A stretch of 64,000 nucleotides of DNA from Pseudomonadota bacterium (GCA_021813805.1 JAKAJL010000013.1:1-64000); one strand, 5' to 3'. Shown: positions 1 to 9,825, counted from the first letter of the stretch. The notes: generated by a model not told the origin, from the letters alone. Translations and numbers: made by a program.

Positions 1-444
1 GCCGCCGAGCCCGGCCTGCGGCGCGCGCTCGCCGCCGGCGGCGCCCCCGGTCCCGTGCGCGTCTCCACTTATCAGGTCGCCGATCCGTCGCTCGCCGCGC
101 CGGTTCGCCTCTCCTACGCGTCGATCACCGCCAAGGTCGACACGCGCTGCGGTCAGTGGCCGAACGATCTCGCCTCCGGCGCCTCGGTGATCGGTTGGGA
201 GAACCGGCAATATTGGAATTATGGCTGCGCGACCCAGCAGATGATGGCGGCTCAGGTCGCCGACTCGCGCGATCTCGTCGGCCCCGGCGCGGTCGCCCCG
301 CCCGATTCGACCATCCGCGGTCGCGCGATCGACGCGGTGCGCAAGGGCAACGATCCCGGCACCAACTGGAAAATGCAGAACACCAATCTCAGTGGGTTGT
401 CCGTTGGCGGCGGATCGTCCACCGGCGGCGGATCGGGAAATTGA
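1..444 (+). CDS. cpaD: CpaD-family pilus assembly protein (5' end missing)
   Basis: The window opens inside this gene; 147 codons remain, read in frame from base 1. CpaD is an outer-membrane-associated protein of Tad/Flp pilus machines, and family members are usually a little over 200 residues, so roughly the last two thirds are here. The visible part has the family's conserved C-terminal region, with a QWPNDLASG stretch, a YWNYGCATQQ stretch containing a cysteine, and a Pro-Asp-Ser segment before a Gly/Ser-rich tail. Its stop lies 3 bases before cpaE, and cpaF, tadB and tadC follow, which confirms the assignment. The signal peptide would be outside the window. Confidence 0.88.
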   Translation, partial: AAEPGLRRALAAGGAPGPVRVSTYQVADPSLAAPVRLSYASITAKVDTRCGQWPNDLASGASVIGWENRQYWNYGCATQQMMAAQVADSRDLVGPGAVAPPDSTIRGRAIDAVRKGNDPGTNWKMQNTNLSGLSVGGGSSTGGGSGN

Positions 445-447
445 GCC

Positions 448-1698
448 ATGACCAAGGAACGTTTCGATCCCTCCGCGGCGACGCTGGAGGCGGCCCCCAT
501 CGCGCCGCTGCCGCGCATTTCCCTCCAGGCTTTTTGCGAAACCGCCGATCTCGCCGGGACGCTCAACGAGGCGGCGAACGACCGTCGCATGGAAAGAACC
601 CATGTCAAGGTGAACATGGGCGGCGCCCCGGCCGCGGTCGAAGCCTACCGCACTTCGCCCACTCCCAATGTGATCGTGATCGAGAGCAGCGCCTCGCGCG
701 GCGAAATGCTTGAACAGCTCTCGGCCTTGGCCGAATACTGCGACGCCGGCACCAAGGTGGTCGTCATCGGGCGCCATAACGACATTCCGCTCTACCGAGA
801 GCTGATGGCGCGCGCCGTGAGCGAATATCTGGTCCAGCCGGTCGGCGTGATGGAGTTCATCGCCGCCCTTTCGCAATTATACAACCAGGAGGTCGCCGCG
901 CCCGTGGGGCGGGTGATCGCCATAGCCGGCTGCAAGGGCGGCGTCGGCTCGTCCTGCATCGCCCATAATCTTGCCTGGTCGATCGCGCGGGAACTCGATT
1001 CCGCGACGGTGATCGTCGATCTAGATATGGCGTTCGGCACGACCGGTCTCGACTTCAATCAGGATCCGCCTCAGGGCATCGCGGAGGCTGTGTTTTCGCC
1101 CGATCGCCTCGACGCCAATCTGGTCGACCGCCTCCTGTCGAAATGCAGCGAAAAGCTGTCAATCCTCGCCGCGCCGGCGACGGTAGAGCGGGTTTATGAT
1201 CTCACCGAAACGGCCTTCGACCCGCTGATCGAAATTCTGCGGGGGTCGACGCCTTATATCGTGTTGGACATTCCCCACGTCTGGACGGCCTGGGCGCGCC
1301 GCCTGCTTTCGACGGCGGACGAGACCTTCATCGTCGCCTCGCCGGAACTTGCCAGTCTGCGCAACGCCAAGAGCCTGCTCGACAATTTGCGCGCCGCGCG
1401 GCGCAACGATCCCGCCCCGCGCGTCGTGCTGAACGGCATAGGCATGCCCAAGCGTCCGGAAATCACGATCGAGGATTTCGGCAAGGGGCTGGAACTGGAG
1501 CCCGCGGCGGTCTTGCCCTTCAACGCGAAGCTGTTCGGCGGCGCGTCGAACAATGGTCAGATGGTCGCCGAGGTTGAGGACGGCGCCAAGATGGCGGCGA
1601 TTTTCGATGATCTGGCGCGGCTCGCGACCGGCCGGGTCGCCGTCAAGCGCGAACGCAAGGGTTTTCTCGAACCGCTGCTCGCGGTTCTCAAGGGCTGA
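448..1698 (+). CDS. cpaE: Pilus assembly protein CpaE, ParA/MinD-like ATPase
   Basis: 416 residues. Residues about 50-145 look like an atypical receiver domain. From about residue 150 there is a ParA/MinD-type P-loop domain with the deviant Walker A KGGVGSS (K163-S169), followed by a VIVDLD segment typical of the family. CpaE/TadZ proteins localise Tad pilus assembly at the pole or membrane. ATG at 448 sits just after the cpaD stop. The gene is second in the visible cpaD-cpaE-cpaF-tadB-tadC order, the usual alphaproteobacterial arrangement. Function is assigned from family and context; no receiver phosphorylation site was verified. Confidence 0.93.
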   Translation: MTKERFDPSAATLEAAPIAPLPRISLQAFCETADLAGTLNEAANDRRMERTHVKVNMGGAPAAVEAYRTSPTPNVIVIESSASRGEMLEQLSALAEYCDAGTKVVVIGRHNDIPLYRELMARAVSEYLVQPVGVMEFIAALSQLYNQEVAAPVGRVIAIAGCKGGVGSSCIAHNLAWSIARELDSATVIVDLDMAFGTTGLDFNQDPPQGIAEAVFSPDRLDANLVDRLLSKCSEKLSILAAPATVERVYDLTETAFDPLIEILRGSTPYIVLDIPHVWTAWARRLLSTADETFIVASPELASLRNAKSLLDNLRAARRNDPAPRVVLNGIGMPKRPEITIEDFGKGLELEPAAVLPFNAKLFGGASNNGQMVAEVEDGAKMAAIFDDLARLATGRVAVKRERKGFLEPLLAVLKG

Positions 1699-1734
1699 GG
1701 GCGCGCGTAGCGCATTGGGAGTACGGGAAGGACG

Positions 1735-3147
1735 ATGTTCGGAAAGCGATCGGGCGTCGGCGTCGCCACGCCAACCATGCCGCGAAAGCCGGCCACGGCC
1801 GAGGCTCCTGTCTCGGCGCCGCTCCCGCAGGCGCCGCCGTCTCCCCCGACGGCGGAGCCGCGCCGGTCGGACGATTATTTCCAGACCAAGAGCATGATCT
1901 TCGGGGCCCTGATCGAGGCCATCGACCTGTCGCAGCTTTCGAGGCTCGACGCGGACAATGCGCGCGAAGAGATCCGCGACATCGTCAACGAAATCATTTC
2001 CATCAAGAATGTCATCATGTCGATCGCCGAGCAGGAGGACATGCTCGACGACATCTGCAACGACGTGCTGGGTTTCGGGCCGCTTGAACCCCTTCTTTCG
2101 CGCGACGACATCGCCGACATCATGGTGAACGGCGCCACCCGCACCTTCATCGAAGTCAACGGCAAGATCCAACTCACCAATGTGCGCTTTCGCGACAACG
2201 CGCAATTGATGAACATATGCCAGCGCATCGTCAGCCAGGTCGGCCGCCGCGTGGACGAATCCTCGCCGATTTGCGACGCGCGTCTGCTCGACGGCTCCCG
2301 CGTCAACGTCATCGCGCCGCCGCTGTCCATCGACGGGCCCGCTCTCACTATCCGCAAGTTCAAGAAGGACAAGCTGACGCTCGAACAACTCGTCCAGTTC
2401 GGCTCGGTTTCGCCCGAAGGCGCCGAAATTCTCAAGATCATCGGGCGTGTGCGCTGCAACGTGCTGATCTCGGGCGGCACCGGTTCGGGGAAGACCACGC
2501 TGCTCAACTGCCTAACGCGCTATATCGATGGCGACGAACGCGTAATCACCTGCGAGGACGCCGCGGAGCTTCAGCTCCAGCAGCCCCACGTGGTGCGGCT
2601 TGAAACCCGCCCGCCCAATCTCGAGGGCCAGGGCCAGGTGACGATGCGCGACCTGGTCAAGAACTGCCTGCGCATGCGACCGGAACGCATTATCGTCGGC
2701 GAAGTGCGCGGCCCGGAGGCGTTCGATCTCCTGCAGGCCATGAACACCGGCCACGACGGGTCGATGGGAACGCTTCACGCCAACTCCCCGCGCGAGGCCT
2801 TGAGCCGTCTTGAATCCATGATCACCATGGGCGGCTATGCCCTGCCGCCGCGCACCATCCGCGAGATGATCGTCGCCTCGATCGACGTCATTGTTCAGGC
2901 GGCGCGCTTGCGCGACGGTTCGCGCCGGATCACTCATGTCACCGAAGTCATGGGCCTTGAAGGAGATGTGGTCATCACCCAGGACCTGTTCCTCTATGAC
3001 ATTCTGGGCGAGGACGCCCAGGGCAAGCTGAAGGGCCGCCACCGTTCGACCGGAATCGGGCGGCCTCGTTTCTGGGAGCGCGCACGCTATTTCGGCGAGG
3101 AAGAGCGGCTCGCGGCGGCGCTCGACGCGTCCTTCACAGGCGAATGA
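1735..3147 (+). CDS. cpaF: Pilus assembly secretion ATPase CpaF/TadA
   Basis: 470 residues, normal for CpaF. A Pro/Ala-rich N-terminal stretch (about 10-45) precedes the type II/IV secretion ATPase core. Walker [10 protein letters not shown] is at residues 247-255, a Walker B-like [11 protein letters not shown] lies about 75 residues later, and the His-box region MGTLHANSP follows. It is the hexameric cytoplasmic motor that drives Flp pilin assembly through the TadB/TadC inner-membrane platform. The ATG at 1735 is preceded by a purine-rich GGGAAGGA, so this start is well supported. The next gene, tadB, begins 18 bases after the stop. Confidence 0.96.
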   Translation: MFGKRSGVGVATPTMPRKPATAEAPVSAPLPQAPPSPPTAEPRRSDDYFQTKSMIFGALIEAIDLSQLSRLDADNAREEIRDIVNEIISIKNVIMSIAEQEDMLDDICNDVLGFGPLEPLLSRDDIADIMVNGATRTFIEVNGKIQLTNVRFRDNAQLMNICQRIVSQVGRRVDESSPICDARLLDGSRVNVIAPPLSIDGPALTIRKFKKDKLTLEQLVQFGSVSPEGAEILKIIGRVRCNVLISGGTGSGKTTLLNCLTRYIDGDERVITCEDAAELQLQQPHVVRLETRPPNLEGQGQVTMRDLVKNCLRMRPERIIVGEVRGPEAFDLLQAMNTGHDGSMGTLHANSPREALSRLESMITMGGYALPPRTIREMIVASIDVIVQAARLRDGSRRITHVTEVMGLEGDVVITQDLFLYDILGEDAQGKLKGRHRSTGIGRPRFWERARYFGEEERLAAALDASFTGE

Positions 3148-3165
3148 GAGCGGGGGTCTTCAATC

Positions 3166-4149
3166 ATGGATATTCGCTCCGCCTTCATCATCCTTCTCAC
3201 CGTCTTCACGGTCGCGGGTGGCTTTTACGTCCTAGTCTATCCCTATCTCACGGGCGAGGCGTCCGCGGAAAAGCGCCGGGAACAGATCGCGTCGAAAACC
3301 GGGTCGCGCCGCGCTCCCGGCGAGAGGTCGGTGGACGCGGCGGCGCGGCGCAAGCAGATCACGGACAGCCTCAGGGAGGTCGAGGAGCGCAGCGCCGAAA
3401 AGGCGAAAGTGTCGTTGGAGACGCGCATCGCCCAGGCCGGCCTCACCCTGAGCCGAAGCCAGTTCTTCATGATTTCCGGCGGTTTGGCGATCTTTTTCGG
3501 ATTGCTCCTTCTCCTGGTGAGTCGCAACCCGCTCATCGCTCTGGCCGGCCCGGTCATCGGCGGGTTCGGCCTGCCCAATTTCGCGCTGAAATTCTTGGCG
3601 AACCGCCGGCTGAAGAAATTCACCCAGGAATTTCCCAACGCCATCGACGTCATCATTCGCGGCGTGAAAGCCGGCCTTCCTCTCGGCGACACCCTGCGGA
3701 TGATCGCGTCCGAAGGGCATGAGCCGGTGCGCAGCGAGTTCCGGCAGATCGTGGAATCGCAAACGCTTGGTCTGACGGTGTCCGAGGCGGTCGAACGCCT
3801 GCCCTCGCGCGTGCCAACGCCCGAAACGAACTATTTCGCCATCGTCGTTTCGATTCAGCAGAAGACCGGCGGCAATCTCGGCGAAGCTCTCACCAATTTG
3901 TCCACGGTCATGCGCGAGCGCAAGAAGATGCGCGACAAGGTCAAGTCGTTCTCCGCGGAGGCCAAGGCTTCGGCGGCGATCATCGGATTGCTGCCAGTGA
4001 TCGTCGCCTTTCTCCTCTATCTCACCAGCCCGCATTTCATAGAACTGCTGTGGTCCACCAAACAGGGGCGCGGCATGCTCGTCGTCGCGGCCTTGCTGGA
4101 GGCCGGGGGCGGGTTCATGATGAAGAAAATGATCAATTTCGATGTCTGA
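3166..4149 (+). CDS. tadB: Tad pilus inner-membrane platform protein TadB
   Basis: 327 residues with one N-terminal membrane segment (about 6-25), a membrane pair near 100-140 and two C-terminal segments (about 265-285 and 300-320). A type II secretion GspF-like domain lies between them, including FPNAIDVIIRG and a QKTGGNLGEAL motif typical of TadB. TadB pairs with TadC to form the inner-membrane platform on which CpaF acts. It lies directly between cpaF and tadC on the same strand. Confidence 0.93.
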   Translation: MDIRSAFIILLTVFTVAGGFYVLVYPYLTGEASAEKRREQIASKTGSRRAPGERSVDAAARRKQITDSLREVEERSAEKAKVSLETRIAQAGLTLSRSQFFMISGGLAIFFGLLLLLVSRNPLIALAGPVIGGFGLPNFALKFLANRRLKKFTQEFPNAIDVIIRGVKAGLPLGDTLRMIASEGHEPVRSEFRQIVESQTLGLTVSEAVERLPSRVPTPETNYFAIVVSIQQKTGGNLGEALTNLSTVMRERKKMRDKVKSFSAEAKASAAIIGLLPVIVAFLLYLTSPHFIELLWSTKQGRGMLVVAALLEAGGGFMMKKMINFDV

Positions 4150-4182
4150 CGATCTTCGCGGGAATCGACAAGGCCGAACGCC

Positions 4183-5160
4183 ATGATGCAACTGATCGTC
4201 GAGAAAATCTCCGATTCACGGACCTGGCTGGCGCTGCTCGTCGGCGTCTTCACCATCGCGAGCCTGCTATCGGTCGGCCTTCCCCTTATCGAGGGTGACC
4301 GCCTCGCCGACCGGATGAAGCTCGTCGGCTCCGAACGCGAACGAATCCGGGCGCGGGAGCGCGAGAAACTGTCGAAGCGCAACGCCGGCAAGCTGAGGCC
4401 GACGCCGAAAGCCTATATGAAGGACATCGTCGAGAAATACAGCCTTTCGAAATGGCTCGGCACGGAAAAGGCCAAGCAGCAATTGACGATGGCGGGGTTT
4501 CGCGGCGCGCAGGCGGAGATCGGCTTCCTCTTCTTTCGCCTGGTTTCGCCGATCACGATGACGCTGGTCAGCCTGCTTTATGTTTTCGTCCTGATGCGCA
4601 ACGACTGGTCGTTCCTGCTCCGCATAACCGTCGTGATCATCTCGGCATACGTAGGCCTCAAGGCGCCGGAGCTTTATCTCTCAAACACCATCAGCAAACG
4701 CCAGTTCAGCATGCGGCGGGCTTTTCCGGACGCGCTCGATCTCCTGCTCATCTGCGTTCAGTCCGGCATGTCGATCGAGCAAGGGTTTCGCCGCGTGAGC
4801 CAGGAGATCGGGGCCCGTTCGGTGCCGCTTGCAGAGGAGTTCGCCTTGACCACGGCCGAGCTTTCTTATCTGCCCGACCGGCGAATGGCCTATGAAAACT
4901 TTTCCAAGCGCACGGGCCTCGATGGGGTGAAGAACATCACCACGTCTTTGATCCAGGCTGAAAAATACGGCACGCCGATGGGTACCGCGCTGCGAGTGGT
5001 GGCGCAGGAAACGCGTGATCAGCGCATGAACGAGGCGGAGAAGAAGGCCGCTTCGCTTCCGCCGAAGCTGACCCTGCCGCTGATGGTGTTCTTCCTTCCC
5101 GTGCTCTTCATTGTCATCTTGACACCGGTGGGGATCCAGGTCTCGACCCACAGCTGGTGA
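4183..5160 (+). CDS. tadC: Tad pilus inner-membrane platform protein TadC
   Basis: 325 residues with several hydrophobic segments (about 15-37, 115-160 and near the C-terminus) around a GspF-like domain containing FPDALDLLLICVQSGMSIEQ, a hallmark of TadC. It is the partner of TadB in the pilus platform. Two adjacent ATG codons (4183 and 4186) could both serve as start. It is the last recognisable gene of the pilus cluster here; the next 225 bases hold no convincing gene and the downstream genes are unrelated. Confidence 0.93.
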   Translation: MMQLIVEKISDSRTWLALLVGVFTIASLLSVGLPLIEGDRLADRMKLVGSERERIRAREREKLSKRNAGKLRPTPKAYMKDIVEKYSLSKWLGTEKAKQQLTMAGFRGAQAEIGFLFFRLVSPITMTLVSLLYVFVLMRNDWSFLLRITVVIISAYVGLKAPELYLSNTISKRQFSMRRAFPDALDLLLICVQSGMSIEQGFRRVSQEIGARSVPLAEEFALTTAELSYLPDRRMAYENFSKRTGLDGVKNITTSLIQAEKYGTPMGTALRVVAQETRDQRMNEAEKKAASLPPKLTLPLMVFFLPVLFIVILTPVGIQVSTHSW

Positions 5161-5385
5161 TTTGAATTCCGCGCGATCGAGGCGGAATCCGGCGGCGCGC
5201 CGCCATGAGCGTCGTCCGGCAAAAAAATGCGTCCGGATGTGACCTTTCGCCCATGCGGAACATTTACGGCGCGAACATTATCTTATGGAGTTTGCGCCGA
5301 TTTCGGTTCGATCGACGCGGGCCGACCCATTTCAGTTCGTCCGTCGCGCGGCCTATCGATCCGCCGGCGGTTCAATGAGGTTTTA

Positions 5386-6627
5386 ATGAACGAATTTGCC
5401 GGCAGGTCGCGCGAGGCCGATAGCCGCCGAAACGGCGGCGACGAGCGGAATTTCGTCGAGGCGGGCGCCGCCCTCGGACCGTCTAGCCTGACGCGGCCCG
5501 GGTCTCGCGCGAAACGCGGCGACGAGCAGAATCTTTCCATGTCGCGCGCGGCCAATACGGATCCGGCCACGCCGCATCCGGCCGAGAGCCATCTGGTCAA
5601 GAGCCGGTTTCGTTTGGCCGTGGCGGCTGGCGTCGCGGCTCTGGTCCTGTCCGGCGCGGCGCTCGCCCGATATGTCGCGGTCGGGCGCTACATCTATTCG
5701 ACCGACGACGCCTATGTCCGCACCGATCTCTCTGTCATTTCGCCGAAGATCGCCGGCTATGTTCAGGACGTCGACGTCGTCGACAACCAGCATGTCAAGG
5801 CAGGGCAGATTCTCGCGCGGATCGACGCCGGCGATTACCTCCTGGCGGTGGACGCCGCCCGCCGGAAGGGGTTGACTCAGGACGCGACCATCGCCCGCAT
5901 TAGGGCCGAAATCGAGGCTCAGCGCGCCGCGGTGACGCAGGCCGACGCCGAGGTCGCGTCGGCGCGCGCGGAGAGCGTGCGCGCCCGGTCGGAATTCGAT
6001 CGCGTGCGGTCGCTAGCTGCGTCGGATTTCGCTTCCAAGCAGCGTTTTGACCAAGTTCTCGCCGACCGCGACAAGGCGGTGGCCGGACTGAGCGGCGCCG
6101 AGGCGCGCCTCGCCGGCGCGAGGGCCAATCTGGTCGTGCTGCAATCGCAGGCCGAGGAGGCGCAGCGGGCGCGCGCCGAACTCGCCATCGCGGAAGACCG
6201 CGCCAGGCGCGACCTCGGCTTCGCCGAAATCCGGGCGCCCTTCGACGGCGTGGTCGGCAACCGCGTCGTCGAGCCCGGCCAGTTCGTCCAGCCCGGGACC
6301 CGGCTGATGGCGATCGCTCCGGACAACCATGATTATGTCGAAGCCAATTTCAAGGAGACCCAACTCGACCGGATCGCTCCCGGCCAGAAGGCCGAAATCC
6401 ATGTCGACGCCTATGACGGCGAAAGCGTCGAGGGCCTGGTTGAAAGCATCGCGCCCGCCTCAGGCTCGGAATTCTCCGTGCTGCCGCCGGAAAACGCCAC
6501 CGGGAATTTCACCAAGATCACCCAACGTTTCCCGGTGCGAATCAAGCTGGTTCAAATCGGCTCCGGCCGCCTGCGCGCGGGCATGTCCGTCGTGGTCGAC
6601 GTGGACACGCGCGGCCCCGCCAAATGA
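5386..6627 (+). CDS. HlyD/EmrA-type membrane fusion protein of a multidrug efflux pump
   Basis: 413 residues from this start. An N-terminal membrane anchor (about residues 76-98) is followed by STDDAYVRTD, a biotinyl-lipoyl-like half, a long Ala/Glu/Arg-rich coiled hairpin (about 155-275), the second lipoyl half (FDGVVGNRVVEPGQFV) and a beta-barrel region. This is the periplasmic adaptor of EmrAB-type pumps. ATG 5386 is chosen because GAGG ends 5 bases upstream; ATG 5539 would remove a 51-residue polar leader and give a more usual length, so the start is uncertain. The stop overlaps the ATG of the MFS gene in ATGA, implying coupled translation. Substrate unknown. Confidence 0.88.
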   Translation: MNEFAGRSREADSRRNGGDERNFVEAGAALGPSSLTRPGSRAKRGDEQNLSMSRAANTDPATPHPAESHLVKSRFRLAVAAGVAALVLSGAALARYVAVGRYIYSTDDAYVRTDLSVISPKIAGYVQDVDVVDNQHVKAGQILARIDAGDYLLAVDAARRKGLTQDATIARIRAEIEAQRAAVTQADAEVASARAESVRARSEFDRVRSLAASDFASKQRFDQVLADRDKAVAGLSGAEARLAGARANLVVLQSQAEEAQRARAELAIAEDRARRDLGFAEIRAPFDGVVGNRVVEPGQFVQPGTRLMAIAPDNHDYVEANFKETQLDRIAPGQKAEIHVDAYDGESVEGLVESIAPASGSEFSVLPPENATGNFTKITQRFPVRIKLVQIGSGRLRAGMSVVVDVDTRGPAK

Positions 6628-8189
6628 TCGGACCGGTGGCGGACGAGGACGAGCCGCGGGTTTCGGAGCGCCGCTTCATCGCCTTTCTCGCCATGGTGTT
6701 CGGCATGTTCATGGCGATCCTGGACATCCAGGTCGTCTCGGCCTCGCTCGCCACGATTCAGGCGGGGCTGTCCGCCAGCGCCGACGAGGTCGCCTGGGTT
6801 CAGACTGCTTATCTGGTCGCCGAAGTGGTGATGATTCCACTGTCGGGCTTTCTTTCGCGCGCCTTTTCGACCCGGATCGCCTTCACATTCTCCGCCGCCG
6901 GCTTCACCCTGATGAGCCTGCTTTGCTCGTTTTCGACCAGCATCGATCAGTTGATCGTCTGGCGGGCCCTGCAGGGCTTCATCGGCGGCGGGATGATCCC
7001 TACCGTTTTTTCCGCCGCTTATTCGATCTTTCCGCGCAGAAAGACCTCGATGATCGCCGCGATTATCGGCCTGGTGGCCACGCTGGCGCCGACGATCGGG
7101 CCAACGATCGGCGGCTGTCTCACCGATCTGTTCTCCTGGCGCTGGTTGTTCCTGATCAACGTCGGGCCGGGAATCGCGATCGCCCTGACGACTTGGCTGC
7201 TGGTTGATTTCGACAGGCCCGAACTGCGTCTGCTGCGCCGTTTCGACTGGCTCGGGCTGGCTTCGATGGCCTTGTTCCTTGGCGCGCTCGAATATCTGCT
7301 GGAGGAAGGGCCGGCGAAGAACTGGTTCGACGACGGCAGGATCGTCTGGGCGGCGGCGATTTCCTGTTCCGGCGCCCTGGTCTTTTTCGCCCGGGCCTTC
7401 ACCACGGAAAATCCGATCGTGGACCTGAGGGTTTTCGACGACCGGAATTTCTGGACAGGCACGCTCGCCGCCTTCGTCCTCGGCGTCGGGCTCTATGGCC
7501 TCACTTACGTTTATCCGATCTATCTCGCCCGGGTGCGCGGCTTTTCCGCCCAGCAGATCGGCGAAACCATGTTCGTCACCGGCCTCAGCCAATTCGTCGC
7601 GGCGCCGATCGTCGGGCGCCTGCTCACCCGGATGGATCTGCGCCTGATGATCGGCCTCGCCTTTGTCGCTTTCGCGTCGGGCGCGGCGATTTCGGCCGGG
7701 GTCACCCAGGACTGGGGATTCGACCAACTGCTGGTCCCGCAGATCCTGCGCGGCTTTTCGCTGATGTTCATGATGGCGCCGATCAACAATCTCGCGCTCG
7801 GCGCCTTGCCGCCGGCCAGGCTGAAGAACGCTTCGGGCCTGTTCAACGTGATGCGCAATCTCGGCGGGGCCTTCGGGCTTGCGGTGATCAACACGACGCT
7901 CGACCGGCGCTTCGACCTTCATTTCGAGCGTCTGCGCGAGTCCCTCGTCTGGGGCAATGCGCGCGCCCAGGAATTTCTTGCCGGGCTCGCCGCGCTCTAT
8001 GGCCAGACCGGCGAGGAGGCCCGGCTCGCGGCAACCCGCCGGCTTGCGGCCCTCGCGGCGCGGGAGGCCACGGTCATGGCTCTGGCCGATGTTTTCCTCG
8101 GCATGTCCCTGCTGTTCCTGGCGGCGGCGGGACTGGCGGTTTTCATGCGCCGGCCCGCGGCTACGCCGCCGGCTGGCGCGGCGCATTGA
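6624..8189 (+). CDS. DHA2-family MFS multidrug transporter (EmrB-type)
   Basis: 521 residues, hydrophobic throughout, with a length and pattern fitting the 14-helix DHA2 drug:H+ antiporters. Antiporter motif C is seen as APTIGPTIGG, followed by WRWLFLINVGPG, both typical of EmrB. The gene starts inside the stop of the adaptor gene (ATGA), so the two form an operon. They would form a proton-driven efflux complex across the envelope, usually with a TolC-type outer-membrane channel that is not encoded here. Substrate cannot be read from the sequence. Confidence 0.92.
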   Translation: MIGPVADEDEPRVSERRFIAFLAMVFGMFMAILDIQVVSASLATIQAGLSASADEVAWVQTAYLVAEVVMIPLSGFLSRAFSTRIAFTFSAAGFTLMSLLCSFSTSIDQLIVWRALQGFIGGGMIPTVFSAAYSIFPRRKTSMIAAIIGLVATLAPTIGPTIGGCLTDLFSWRWLFLINVGPGIAIALTTWLLVDFDRPELRLLRRFDWLGLASMALFLGALEYLLEEGPAKNWFDDGRIVWAAAISCSGALVFFARAFTTENPIVDLRVFDDRNFWTGTLAAFVLGVGLYGLTYVYPIYLARVRGFSAQQIGETMFVTGLSQFVAAPIVGRLLTRMDLRLMIGLAFVAFASGAAISAGVTQDWGFDQLLVPQILRGFSLMFMMAPINNLALGALPPARLKNASGLFNVMRNLGGAFGLAVINTTLDRRFDLHFERLRESLVWGNARAQEFLAGLAALYGQTGEEARLAATRRLAALAAREATVMALADVFLGMSLLFLAAAGLAVFMRRPAATPPAGAAH

Positions 8190-8204
8190 CGTTTTATCGA
8201 CTCT

Positions 8205-9200
8205 TTATTCCCGCGCGTGGTCCAGATGCGCGATCTGGCGGCCCAGCCGCGAAATCGCCTCGCGCAGATCGAGCAGCTCCCTTTGCGGGCTCAAGGCGGC
8301 CGCGGCCCCGTCGGCGCCGTTCGGCTCCCTGTCGTCTTCGGCCGTTTCCTTGTCGTTCGCTATTGTCGCGCCAGCCAACAGCGTGCGGCGCAAGCCGAGA
8401 TTGGCGTCCTCCAGTTCGTCGCCGCGACGCCGCTCCGCGGCGACCTTGGCTAGCAACCGGGTCCGCCGGGCCTCGAAATCCGCCGCGCGCCGCTCCGCCT
8501 CCGCCAATTCCGCGGCAAGCGCCGCGTTCTGGCTCGACAAATCCTCGGCCTGAATCGAAATTTCCTTGCGCGCGATCTCGGTTTTGTGCAGTTGCGACCT
8601 GACGTCCGCCAGATCGGCGTTTGTCGTTCTCAATGCGTTCTCAAGTTCGTGAACCCTGGCGTCGAGCTTTCGCGCGTCCTCGGCCAGGGAGTCATATTCG
8701 GCGTGCAGTTTGGTCAGCTCCTGCTGACGGCGCTCGAGCGCGGCGCGCGTCTCATCGAGCGCGGCCTGGGTTTTCTCGCCGAATTCCAATGATTTGGCGA
8801 GCTGGCGGTTGCGTTCCTCAAGGAGCGAGGCGGTCTGGTCGAACCGTTCCGTCGCGCGCATCACCGCCACGGCGCGCCGGCCGAGTTCCGCGGCGTCTGC
8901 CGCCTGGCCGTCGCGGGCTTCGGCGGCCTTGATTTCGAGCGTGCGATTCTCGACCGCGAAACGCGCTCGCAGCAGGTCGCGTTCGGCCTCGATCTCATCG
9001 AAGGTCATGGGCAGGCGCGATTCGATTTTCGCCAGAGTGAGCCGGCGCGCCCGCGCCGAAACCAGGGGCATGAAAGCAAGACTGATCAGGCCGCAGATGA
9101 CGAAGCCCAGCGCGAAATCGACGATCTGCTCGACCACTTGTCCCGACCCGTGAAACGGCTGAACGGGCGGAGGCGCCCGAAAACGGGCGCATGCTGCCAT
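8205..9200 (-). CDS. Membrane-anchored coiled-coil protein of unknown function
   Basis: 331 residues if the ATG at 9200 is used; a GTG at 9137 (codon 22) follows a purine-rich GGTCGGGACA and may be the real start. One membrane segment lies near residues 24-48 (about IVDFALGFVICGLISLAF), after which nearly all of the protein, to about residue 270, is charged heptad-like sequence rich in Glu, Ala, Arg and Leu. It looks like a single-pass inner-membrane protein with a long cytoplasmic coiled coil. I do not recognise a named family. It lies 34 bases downstream of the EipA-like gene on the same strand and converges with the efflux operon. Confidence 0.7.
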   Translation of the reverse strand: MAACARFRAPPPVQPFHGSGQVVEQIVDFALGFVICGLISLAFMPLVSARARRLTLAKIESRLPMTFDEIEAERDLLRARFAVENRTLEIKAAEARDGQAADAAELGRRAVAVMRATERFDQTASLLEERNRQLAKSLEFGEKTQAALDETRAALERRQQELTKLHAEYDSLAEDARKLDARVHELENALRTTNADLADVRSQLHKTEIARKEISIQAEDLSSQNAALAAELAEAERRAADFEARRTRLLAKVAAERRRGDELEDANLGLRRTLLAGATIANDKETAEDDREPNGADGAAAALSPQRELLDLREAISRLGRQIAHLDHARE

Positions 9201-9234
9201 TTTTGCCGCCGCAATGCAAAGCGGCAGGCGTCAT

Positions 9235-9825
9235 TCAGAATGGATTCCACGTCGGATGCTCGGTGAATTTCAGATAGCCGACGTTCAGACCGAGCCGGGC
9301 GCCGAGGCCGGTGCGGATCGGCACGACCGTCACCCCGTTGATGGTGAGCGCGGTCAGGCCGAAACCGCCGACCAGATAAGCCGAGCCGTTCACCCCGACG
9401 AAGCGCTGGAACATCGCCTCGGTTGAGGGAAGGTTATAGACCAGCATCATGGTGCGGTCGCCGTCGGCCCCGTAATCGACGCCGAGCGAGGGACCCTGCC
9501 AGAACACTTTCCGGTCGCCGGCGTTGCGGGTGTACATTTGGCCTTCGCCATAGCGCAGACCGCCGATGAAGGCGCCGCCGGCCTCCTGGCCGAGAACATA
9601 GGCGTTGGGCTGGCCCCAGCGCTTGGTCGCCGACTGGATCGTCTCGGCGAGGTCGCGCGACAATGTGCCGAAAAAGCGATGGCCGCTTTCGATCAGGTCG
9701 TTGTCGGAATAGGGAATCGGCCGCTCTTCCGCGTTCGCCGGCTCGAAGCCGGCGCCGGTGGCGAGCGTTGTCAACAGTCCGGCCCCGAGCCGGCCGCAAA
9801 GGTCGCGGCGAGATAGTTTGGTCAT
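9235..9825 (-). CDS. DUF1134 / EipA-family envelope protein
   Basis: 196 residues with an N-terminal export signal: a basic start containing SRRDLCGRL, a hydrophobic core and a likely cleavage after ANA near residue 32. The body matches the DUF1134 family (GHRFFGTLSRDLAE, GQEAGGAFIGGLRYGEG, a glycine-rich GVDYGADGDR and GLGARLGLNVGYLKF at the end). The Brucella member, EipA, is a periplasmic beta-barrel protein needed for envelope integrity. Its promoter is probably in the short gap before cysQ, which lies upstream on the same strand. Confidence 0.87.
   Translation of the reverse strand: MTKLSRRDLCGRLGAGLLTTLATGAGFEPANAEERPIPYSDNDLIESGHRFFGTLSRDLAETIQSATKRWGQPNAYVLGQEAGGAFIGGLRYGEGQMYTRNAGDRKVFWQGPSLGVDYGADGDRTMMLVYNLPSTEAMFQRFVGVNGSAYLVGGFGLTALTINGVTVVPIRTGLGARLGLNVGYLKFTEHPTWNPF

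Noticed and set aside
6552-8186. 544-codon open frame opposite the EmrB-type gene
   Set aside because: Arg/Glu/Gln/Gly-rich shadow of a clear membrane transporter; antisense frames stay open in high-GC DNA.
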